Assembly (NCBI GenBank): GCA_002702745.1 | Contig: PABM01000001.1 | Coordinates: 1-30,295 of the forward strand | DNA length: 30,295 nucleotides | From: Flavobacteriaceae bacterium | GTDB lineage: Bacteria > Bacteroidota > Bacteroidia > Flavobacteriales > Flavobacteriaceae | Direction: 5' to 3' | In this document: positions 23,910 to 30,295 of the stretch, in pieces | Numbering within the stretch: position 1 is the stretch's first letter | How the letters are laid out: every line of letters begins with the position of its first letter | Made by a program: the position numbers and the translations under genes | The notes under the pieces: generated by a model | Seen by the model: the letters and a program-made list of their open reading frames with translations, nothing else | Databases searched by the model: none | Told to the model about the DNA's origin: nothing

Positions 23910-25030
23910 GTAGTATATATATTCATATTCCTTTTTGTAGAAAAGCATGTCACTATTGTAATTATCATTTTTCTACATCGTTAAAATCAAAAGATTTAAT
24001 TATTGATTCAATTGTAAGTGAAATTTCTTTAAGATCAAATGAATTGAATGATAATGTTGGTTCAATATATTTTGGAGGAGGAACACCGTCAATTCTAACT
24101 GAAAAAGAATTAGAAAAAATTTTAAATGAAATTCATAAAAAATTTAAAATTTCTAATAATACTGAAATTACAATTGAATGTAATCCTGATGATGTTAGTA
24201 TTGAAAAAATTGAAGTATGGAAAAAAAATAGTTTTAATAGGGTTAGTCTTGGGATACAATCTTTTATTGATTCTGATTTAGTTTTAATGAATAGAAGTCA
24301 CAATTCAAAAACTGCAATTGATTCAATTGAAAAAATAAAAAATAATTTCACTAATTTTTCTATTGATCTAATATATGGAATACCTGAAAGTTCAATTGAT
24401 GAATGGAAAAAAAACATTGAAATTGGATTAAATTATGATATACCCCATATTTCGACTTATGTTTTAACTGTTGAGCCAAAAACAGCCCTTAAAAAATTGA
24501 TTGAAAAGAATAAGATAAAGGAAGTTGAAGATAGGGATCAGAAATTACAATTTGAATATGCCTATGATATGTTGTTAAAATTAGGTTATTATAATTACGA
24601 ATTTTCAAGTTTTTCAAAACCTGGTTATGAGTGTAAAAATAATCTTACATATTGGAACAGGGAAAAATATATTGGCTTTGGGCCATCAGCACATTCGTTT
24701 GACGGTGCATCAAGAACATGGAATATTAGTAATAATCAGAAGTATATTGAAAAAATTAAAAAAAATATTTTACCCAATGAATCAGAGGTTCTATCACAAA
24801 TTGATGTGTTAAATGAAGTAATAATGATAGGTTTAAGAACTTCAGATGGAATTGATTTAGAATTGATTAAATCAAAGTTTTCAGATTTGAATTTGGATAA
24901 TTTAAATAAACAAATAGAGCTTAAAATTAAAGAAGGTGTGCTTGTCAAAACAAATAATAAACTTCATACTTCAAAAGAATATAAATTTTTAACTGACGGA
25001 GTTGCCTCTGACTTATTTATAACAAATTAG
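23906..25030 (+). CDS. hemW: Heme chaperone HemW (radical SAM), with apparent AUA start
   Basis: The frame ending at 25030 extends upstream to 23894, and the segment from 23906 reads ISSIYIHIPFCRKACHYC, the classic HemW N-terminus with the radical-SAM cluster CxxxCxxC (Cys11, Cys15, Cys18 counting AUA as residue 1). Further motifs are YFGGGTPS, ECNPD, SLGIQSF and YEFSSFSKPGYEC. From 23906 it has 374 residues, the normal size. No ATG, GTG or TTG exists in frame between the stop at 23891 and the motif; only ATA at 23906 and 23915 or ATT at 23921 are possible. The first in-frame TTG (24044) would delete the iron-sulfur site. ATA at 23906 overlaps the ruvC stop as ATAA, exactly where ATGA is usual. 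HemW inserts heme into respiratory enzymes. The product is secure; the start is an inference and could reflect a sequencing or assembly error. Confidence 0.9.
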   Translation: MSSIYIHIPFCRKACHYCNYHFSTSLKSKDLIIDSIVSEISLRSNELNDNVGSIYFGGGTPSILTEKELEKILNEIHKKFKISNNTEITIECNPDDVSIEKIEVWKKNSFNRVSLGIQSFIDSDLVLMNRSHNSKTAIDSIEKIKNNFTNFSIDLIYGIPESSIDEWKKNIEIGLNYDIPHISTYVLTVEPKTALKKLIEKNKIKEVEDRDQKLQFEYAYDMLLKLGYYNYEFSSFSKPGYECKNNLTYWNREKYIGFGPSAHSFDGASRTWNISNNQKYIEKIKKNILPNESEVLSQIDVLNEVIMIGLRTSDGIDLELIKSKFSDLNLDNLNKQIELKIKEGVLVKTNNKLHTSKEYKFLTDGVASDLFITN

Positions 25031-25080
25031 ACCAAAATAAATTAGTAAAAAAACATTATCTTCAATACAAAATCTTATAT

Positions 25081-25986
25081 ATGGAATGGAGTGGAGTAAT
25101 GCCAGCAATCACTACTAAATTTAGTAATGATGATAAATTAGACTTGGCTCTTTTTAATAAAAATTTAGACTTTCAGCTGCAAGCAGGTATTGATGCAATT
25201 GTTTTAGGTGGATCATTGGGAGAGGCAAGTACTTTAACCCAGGATGAAAAAAATATATTAACCCAAAATACTGTTGATTTTGTTTCAAATAAAATTCCAG
25301 TAGTTGTCAATATTGCCGAACAGTCAACAAAAGATGCTCTAGAAAGCGTTAAGTGTGCAGAAAAATTTGGGGCAAGTGGGTTAATGGTATTACCGCCGAT
25401 GCGTTACAAGTCAGGAAAAAAGGAGACGATAGAATATTTTCAAGCTATAGCCAATTCTACGAATCTACCTATTATGATATACAATAACCCATTTGATTAT
25501 GGAATTGAAGTTACAATTGACATGTTTGAAAAGCTTTTAAAATGTGATAATATAAAGGCAGTTAAAGAGTCAACTAGAGATATATCTAATGTAACAAGAC
25601 TTAAAAATGCTTATGGCTCCAGATTAAAAATCATGACTGGTGTCGATACGATTGCTCTTGAAAGTTTGTTAATGGGTGCAGATGGCTGGATTGCTGGATT
25701 GGTTTGTGCTTTTCCCGAGGAAACCGTTGCAATTTATAAACTTCAATCACAGTATAAAATAAAAGAAGCAATAGAAATATACAGGTGGTTTTTACCTTTA
25801 CTAGAATTAGATATAAATCCAAAACTAGTTCAAAATATAAAGTTAGCGGAAACAACACTAGGAATTGGTTCTGAAAATGTAAGACTCCCAAGAGTACCTT
25901 TATTCGGCAAAGAAAGAGAAAATGTTTTAGAAATTATAAATACAGGAATTAAAAATAGACCTGATTTATCAAAATATAGATTTTAA
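25081..25986 (+). CDS. DHDPS-family enzyme, probable 1-pyrroline-4-hydroxy-2-carboxylate deaminase
   Basis: A 301-residue aldolase-fold enzyme of the dihydrodipicolinate synthase / N-acetylneuraminate lyase superfamily. Schiff-base Lys162 lies in IKAVKEST, and Tyr134 in MIYNNP. The substrate loop GGSLGEAS (43-50) differs from GTTGES of true DapA, arguing against lysine synthesis. Two genes downstream encode the next pathway enzyme and hydroxyproline epimerase. The best call is therefore the deaminase converting pyrroline-4-hydroxy-2-carboxylate to alpha-ketoglutarate semialdehyde in 4-hydroxyproline degradation. The related 2-keto-3-deoxy-arabonate dehydratase of pentose oxidation also feeds the same dehydrogenase, and is the main alternative. 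It starts 50 bp after hemW and is 2 bp from the next gene. Confidence 0.85.
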   Translation: MEWSGVMPAITTKFSNDDKLDLALFNKNLDFQLQAGIDAIVLGGSLGEASTLTQDEKNILTQNTVDFVSNKIPVVVNIAEQSTKDALESVKCAEKFGASGLMVLPPMRYKSGKKETIEYFQAIANSTNLPIMIYNNPFDYGIEVTIDMFEKLLKCDNIKAVKESTRDISNVTRLKNAYGSRLKIMTGVDTIALESLLMGADGWIAGLVCAFPEETVAIYKLQSQYKIKEAIEIYRWFLPLLELDINPKLVQNIKLAETTLGIGSENVRLPRVPLFGKERENVLEIINTGIKNRPDLSKYRF

Positions 25987-25988
25987 TT

Positions 25989-27566
25989 ATGATTACTGGT
26001 AAAAATTATATTGGAGACAATTTATCTTCAAATTCGTCCGTAATATTTCAGACATTTAACCCAAAATTAAATATTGAAAATGATACAACTTTCTTTGAGG
26101 CAAGTGATTCAGAAATTCAAAAATCAGTGGAACTTGCATTCAAAGCATTTAAAAAATATAAGCTTGTTTCGTCTGAAGTGAAATCTAAATTTTTAAATCA
26201 AATCGCAGATGAGCTGCAATTAATTTCGGATGATATAGTAAATATTTATTGTTCTGAAACAGGTTTGACCGAAGGTAGATGTCTCGCAGAATTAGCACGT
26301 ACGATTAATCAATTGAGGTCATTCTCAGAACTCCTAATCAACGGAGACTTTCAAGAAGTTTCTATTGACACCTCAAATCCAAATAGAGTTCCAGTTCCAA
26401 AACCTGATTTAAGAAAAATGTTAATCCCACTTGGACCAGTTGCGGTTTTTGGTGCAAGCAATTTTCCTTTGGCTTATTCAACCGCAGGAGGTGATACTGC
26501 TTCAGCATTGGCTGCAGGGTGTCCTGTGATATTAAAATCTCATCCAATGCATGCTGGAACAGGGGAATTAGTTTCTGCGGCGATTATTAGAGCTGTAAAA
26601 ACAACTAATATGCCTAATGGAGTTTTTTCTAATCTGAATAGTAAAGGAATTGAAGTTGGAGAAAAGCTAGTAAATAACCCTGGAATCAAAGCAGTTGGTT
26701 TTACTGGTAGTTTGAGAGGAGGACGTGCAATTTATGATTTAGCATCAAGAAGAGATAATCCTATACCGGTTTTCGCTGAAATGGGAAGTGTTAATCCCGT
26801 GCTAATATTTCCAGAAAAACTTCAAAAAGAATATGCTGAATTAGCAGAAAAATTTGCTAAATCAATAACAATTGGATCTGGGCAATTTTGTACTAATCCT
26901 GGTATTATTATTTCTTTTGAATCAGAAATTTTTGATTTATTTATAAAAAAGTTAGTTGAGGAAATTGAAAAATTATCACCAAGTTGTATGCTCCACCCCA
27001 ATATCTTTAATGCATATAACAATGGTCTTGAAAAAATTAAAAAAAATAAACTTGTTTCAGTTCTAACAAAAGTGGATTCTGAGTCAAAAGCTAATTTTCC
27101 AAAACACGTTATTTCAACCGTAACAGCTAAAAACTTCATCCAAGATAAAAAGCTACAAGATGAAATTTTCGGTCCATTTTCGTTAATTGTAAAATGTTTG
27201 GATCAAAATGAAATGCTTCAGGTAATTAATTCAATGGAAGGACAACTAACAGGAACAATATTAGCAGATACTAACGAAAAGTTTTTAAGCGAAAAAATTA
27301 TTAATGCTGTAGAATTAAAAGTAGGTAGAATTATATTTAACGGAGTACCGACTGGAGTAGAGGTTTGCCCATCAATGACCCATGGTGGCCCCTATCCAGC
27401 ATCAACTGATTCAAGATTTTCAGCTGTTGGAACAAATTCAATAAAAAGGTGGCTAAGACCAGTAAGTTTTCAGGACTTTCCTCAAAATTTACTTCCAAAC
27501 GAATTAAAAAATGATAATCCATTAATGATAAACCGTAAAATTAACGGTGTTGCCTCTAATAACTAG
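25989..27566 (+). CDS. Alpha-ketoglutarate semialdehyde (2,5-dioxovalerate) dehydrogenase
   Basis: A 525-residue aldehyde dehydrogenase. Key residues are Asn158 (GASNFP), Lys183 (ILKSHP), general base Glu264 (FAEMGS) and catalytic Cys301 (SGQFCTNPG). The long form, with GPVAVFGASNFPLAYSTAGGDTASALAAGCP (split, 149-179) and VGFTGSLRGGRAI, matches the dehydrogenase group that oxidises 2,5-dioxopentanoate to 2-oxoglutarate, the last step of hydroxyproline (or pentose/glucarate) catabolism. It is cytoplasmic and should use NAD(P)+. It lies 2 bp behind the deaminase-like gene, so it is in the same operon. The reaction is inferred from both family pattern and context. Confidence 0.9.
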   Translation: MITGKNYIGDNLSSNSSVIFQTFNPKLNIENDTTFFEASDSEIQKSVELAFKAFKKYKLVSSEVKSKFLNQIADELQLISDDIVNIYCSETGLTEGRCLAELARTINQLRSFSELLINGDFQEVSIDTSNPNRVPVPKPDLRKMLIPLGPVAVFGASNFPLAYSTAGGDTASALAAGCPVILKSHPMHAGTGELVSAAIIRAVKTTNMPNGVFSNLNSKGIEVGEKLVNNPGIKAVGFTGSLRGGRAIYDLASRRDNPIPVFAEMGSVNPVLIFPEKLQKEYAELAEKFAKSITIGSGQFCTNPGIIISFESEIFDLFIKKLVEEIEKLSPSCMLHPNIFNAYNNGLEKIKKNKLVSVLTKVDSESKANFPKHVISTVTAKNFIQDKKLQDEIFGPFSLIVKCLDQNEMLQVINSMEGQLTGTILADTNEKFLSEKIINAVELKVGRIIFNGVPTGVEVCPSMTHGGPYPASTDSRFSAVGTNSIKRWLRPVSFQDFPQNLLPNELKNDNPLMINRKINGVASNN

Positions 27567-27592
27567 ATTTGATTTTTAAAATATTTAAGATT

Positions 27593-29299
27593 ATGAAATA
27601 TAAAATCCTTTTTTTATCAATTTTTCTTTTTTTCTCATGTAATCGAGACAATGAAAAACTGGACGCAATTATTCAAGAATACCAAAATCATAAAGGCTAT
27701 AATTTTGAGGATTATCCTCTTGGCAATTTTTCTGAAGAATACTTTAAATCTGAGAAAGAATTTGCTGAAAGTCTTTTACTAAAATTAGATGATATTGATA
27801 TTAATAAGTTGGACGAAAATGATAATATTTCATATGAATTATTATCCTTTGTGTTAAAAGATATTATTGCATATTATGATTTTGAAAGATTTCTAAATCC
27901 GCTACTTTCTGATTCAGGTTTCCATAGTAGTCTAGTTTATAATGTTAGACCGATGTACAATTATGAGCAAGTCAAAAATTATTTAAATAAGCTTAATGAT
28001 ATACCACAATATGTTGATCAATATTTGCCTCTTTTAAGAAAAGGACTAGACAAAGGTGTATCTCAGCCTTTGGTAATTTTTAAAGGTTACGAATCAACAT
28101 ATAATGATCATATCACTAAAAATTTTGAATCAAATTATTTTTATTCTCCTTTTAACAAACTACCCAATGACATAACAGAAATTCAAAGAGATTCGATACT
28201 TGCTGCAGCAAAAAATGCTATCGAAAAGAGTGTTGTGCCTCAATTTATCAGAATTAAAGATTTCTTTGAAAAGGAATATTATAAAAAAACAAGGACTACC
28301 ATTGGGGTTTCAGAAACCCCCAATGGATCTGAATTCTATCAAAATAGAATCAACTATTATACGACAAGTGAATTATATACAGCTGATGAAATTCATCAAA
28401 TTGGTTTAAAAGAGGTGGCTAGGATTAAAAAAGAAATGATAAAAATTATTGATGAATTGAAATTTAATGGTTCCTTTGAAGAATTTTTCGAATTTTTGAG
28501 AACTGATGATCAATTCTATGCAAAAACTCCAAGGGAGCTTCTTATGTACGCTAGAGATATTTCCAAAAGAGCTGATGAACAACTTCCAAGATTCTTTAAA
28601 ACTCTACCAAGAAAACCATATGGAGTCGCACCAGTTCCTGATGCAATAGCTCCAAAATATACAGGTGGTAGATATGTAGGTACTTCAAAAAATAGTACAG
28701 ATCCAGGTTATTATTGGGTAAATACTTACGATTTAAAAAGTAGAACTCTATATACAATACCAGCTTTAACAGTTCACGAAGCAGTTCCAGGACATCACCT
28801 TCAAAGCGCCCTAAATAATGAGTTAGGAGATAGTATTCCTAGATTTAGAAGAAATTTATATCTGTCTGCATACGGAGAAGGCTGGGGACTATACACAGAG
28901 TTTCTAGCTGACGAAATGGGTATTTATACAACTCCTTATGAAAAATTTGGAAAATTTACCTACGAGATGTGGAGAGCTTGTCGATTAGTTGTAGACACTG
29001 GACTTCACGCAAAGGGATGGTCAAAAGAGAAAGCCATTGATTACATGTCAAAAAATACAGCATTGTCTTTACACGAGGTTAACACTGAAATTGACAGATA
29101 TATTTCGTGGCCAGGTCAAGCTTTATCATACAAAATAGGTGAACTAAAAATCCGTGAGCTCAGAAATAAATCAAAAGATGAATTGAATGATAAATTTGAT
29201 ATTAGAGAATTTCATGAAAAAATTTTAGAATACGGAACAGTTACATTACCTACCCTGGAGAGGAGAATCAATAATTATATAGAGAAAAAAAATGAGTAA
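27593..29299 (+). CDS. DUF885 family metallopeptidase-like lipoprotein
   Basis: The ATG at 27593 is preferred over a TTG at 27569, because it gives a compact signal with lipobox FFSC (Cys16). The 568-residue mature protein is DUF885: it is mainly helical and has the zinc-site motif HEAVPGHH (His395-Glu396 ... His401) followed by AYGEGWGLYTEFLADEMG (426-443), which contains the likely third ligand. This arrangement resembles zinc peptidases of the gluzincin group. The protein is probably exported, as a lipoprotein facing the periplasm or cell surface. It stands between the aldehyde dehydrogenase and the epimerase of the hydroxyproline operon, so it might release hydroxyproline from peptides, but no DUF885 substrate is known to me that proves this. 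Its stop overlaps the next start by 8 bp. Confidence 0.87.
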   Translation: MKYKILFLSIFLFFSCNRDNEKLDAIIQEYQNHKGYNFEDYPLGNFSEEYFKSEKEFAESLLLKLDDIDINKLDENDNISYELLSFVLKDIIAYYDFERFLNPLLSDSGFHSSLVYNVRPMYNYEQVKNYLNKLNDIPQYVDQYLPLLRKGLDKGVSQPLVIFKGYESTYNDHITKNFESNYFYSPFNKLPNDITEIQRDSILAAAKNAIEKSVVPQFIRIKDFFEKEYYKKTRTTIGVSETPNGSEFYQNRINYYTTSELYTADEIHQIGLKEVARIKKEMIKIIDELKFNGSFEEFFEFLRTDDQFYAKTPRELLMYARDISKRADEQLPRFFKTLPRKPYGVAPVPDAIAPKYTGGRYVGTSKNSTDPGYYWVNTYDLKSRTLYTIPALTVHEAVPGHHLQSALNNELGDSIPRFRRNLYLSAYGEGWGLYTEFLADEMGIYTTPYEKFGKFTYEMWRACRLVVDTGLHAKGWSKEKAIDYMSKNTALSLHEVNTEIDRYISWPGQALSYKIGELKIRELRNKSKDELNDKFDIREFHEKILEYGTVTLPTLERRINNYIEKKNE

Positions 29300-30266
29300 A
29301 CACATTTTTGAATGTATTGATGCACATACATGTGGTAATCCAGTTAGATTAATTTTATCAGAAAAACCTGATTTAGATGGGATTTCGATGAGCGAAAAAA
29401 GATTAGATTTTTTAAAAAAATTTGATTGGATCAGAAAGTCATTAATGTTTGAACCTAGAGGTCATGACATGATGAGTGGCGGAATGATTTTCCCTCCTCA
29501 AGATTCTAAAAATGATTTTGCTATTTTATTCTTGGAAACATCTGGCTGTTTACCAATGTGTGGTCATGGTACAATTGGAATAGTTACAATTGCTTTAGAA
29601 GAAAATTTGGTAAAGCCCAAAGTTAAAGGTATCCTAAACATAGAGGTTCCTGCTGGAGTTATTCAGGTAACTTACCTAAAAAAAGGTAAAAAAGTAAGTT
29701 GGGTAGAAATAGTAAATGTTGACAGTTTTCTAGCTGAAAAAAACTTATCTATAATTTCTAACAATTTAGGTAAAATAGATTTTGATGTTTCATATGGTGG
29801 TAATTTTTATGCTATCATTGAAAAGCAAAAAAATTATTCTGACCTTGATGACTTTAAAGCCGAGGAACTTATCTCATACTCCCGAGAAATAAGAGATAAA
29901 ATCAATATAAAATATTCAGAAAAATTTATTCACCCTTATGACAAGTCAATAAAAAATGTTTCTCATATTTTATGGACAGGTAAAGCAATTGATTCAAAAT
30001 CCTCCACCAGAAATGCAGTTTTTTATGGAGATAAAGCTATTGACAGATCTCCTTGTGGAACCGGAAGCTCAGCAAGGATGGCTCAATTATTTTCTCAAAA
30101 TAAATTAAAGGTTGGAGAGGAATTTGTACATGAAAGCTTTATTGGCTCAAAGTTTAATTGCAGGGTAAAAAAAACTACTAAAATAAAAGACTATGATGGA
30201 ATAACTCCCTCTGTAAGTTCATTGCCGTTTGTGATTGGAAGCATTGGAATTTTTGCCTTTAGATAA
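29292..30266 (+). CDS. 4-hydroxyproline 2-epimerase (proline racemase family)
   Basis: A 324-residue cytoplasmic enzyme of the proline racemase fold. Both catalytic cysteines are present: Cys90 in MCGHGT and Cys255 in SPCGTGSS. Having both favours an epimerase or racemase over the dehydratase (which has Thr for one Cys). The opening [15 protein letters not shown] and [11 protein letters not shown] match hydroxyproline epimerases. It would convert trans-4-hydroxy-L-proline to cis-4-hydroxy-D-proline, the first step of the pathway completed by the two upstream enzymes. D-hydroxyproline dehydrogenase, the second step, is not in the window. Proline racemase is the alternative but does not fit the neighbours. 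Its start overlaps the DUF885 stop by 8 bp. Confidence 0.9.
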   Translation: MSKHIFECIDAHTCGNPVRLILSEKPDLDGISMSEKRLDFLKKFDWIRKSLMFEPRGHDMMSGGMIFPPQDSKNDFAILFLETSGCLPMCGHGTIGIVTIALEENLVKPKVKGILNIEVPAGVIQVTYLKKGKKVSWVEIVNVDSFLAEKNLSIISNNLGKIDFDVSYGGNFYAIIEKQKNYSDLDDFKAEELISYSREIRDKINIKYSEKFIHPYDKSIKNVSHILWTGKAIDSKSSTRNAVFYGDKAIDRSPCGTGSSARMAQLFSQNKLKVGEEFVHESFIGSKFNCRVKKTTKIKDYDGITPSVSSLPFVIGSIGIFAFR

Positions 30267-30295
30267 TCTTCAGCTTTATAAAGGCTTAAGGCCCA

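Noticed and set aside
24044..24046. TTG start for hemW
   Set aside because: It removes the radical-SAM cysteines and about 46 conserved residues that are in frame upstream.
25081..25986. True dihydrodipicolinate synthase (dapA)
   Set aside because: The GTTGES loop of DapA is replaced by GGSLGEAS and the operon is catabolic, with hydroxyproline epimerase and semialdehyde dehydrogenase.
27569..27592. TTG start for the DUF885 gene
   Set aside because: It adds eight residues before a normal lipoprotein signal; the ATG at 27593 is better.

Overview
The window looks like a piece of a marine Flavobacteriia (Bacteroidota) chromosome. The DNA is strongly AT-rich. There are almost no Shine-Dalgarno sequences, and several intergenic regions carry the Bacteroidota promoter form TTTG-N19-TAnnTTTG. 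Two proteins end in type IX secretion sorting domains, many lipoproteins have a Bacteroidota-style lipobox, and there is a SusC/SusD pair and a DnaE with a fused proofreading exonuclease. No integrase, insertion sequence, CRISPR array or phage gene was seen, so this is mostly core genome with catabolic clusters inserted.

Layout. 1-575 (minus): rpsP, cut by the left edge, with a repetitive Ala-Pro-Ala-Glu-Glu tail. 698-5908 (plus): small lipoprotein, exonuclease-DnaE fusion, thioredoxin. 5984-6057: tRNA-Asp with its own promoter and terminator. 6103-8352 (plus): T9SS-exported CE1-like esterase and a DUF2891 lipoprotein. 8370-11021: a surface/periplasmic redox group made of a Tat-type Rieske lipoprotein (minus), a divergent T9SS cupredoxin (plus), a DUF5777 beta-barrel protein and a YceI protein (both minus). 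11083-12075: an extended SDR reductase. 12076-12360: a dense regulatory region with a candidate small RNA, a terminator and two LacI-type operators.

12361-22310 is a compact polysaccharide utilization locus: SusC, SusD, a PKD-like surface glycan-binding lipoprotein, a strong internal terminator hairpin, a GH16 laminarinase lipoprotein, a GH3 beta-glucosidase lipoprotein and a LacI regulator. The gene set fits laminarin (beta-1,3/1,6-glucan). The surface proteins bind and cut the glucan, SusCD imports oligosaccharides, GH3 finishes them, and the LacI protein probably acts on the two palindromes before susC.

22302-25030 returns to housekeeping: a DUF456 membrane protein (minus), a lipoprotein resembling the TonB C-terminal domain, ruvC and hemW. 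The hemW frame can be extended to its iron-sulfur motif only by using an AUA start that overlaps the ruvC stop.

25081-30266 is a tight operon that best fits trans-4-hydroxy-L-proline catabolism: a deaminase of the DHDPS family, alpha-ketoglutarate semialdehyde dehydrogenase, a DUF885 metallopeptidase-like lipoprotein and 4-hydroxyproline 2-epimerase. The expected D-hydroxyproline dehydrogenase is not in the window and may lie past the right edge. Together, the laminarin and hydroxyproline clusters suggest an organism feeding on algal glucan and hydroxyproline-rich protein, but that ecological reading is inference.
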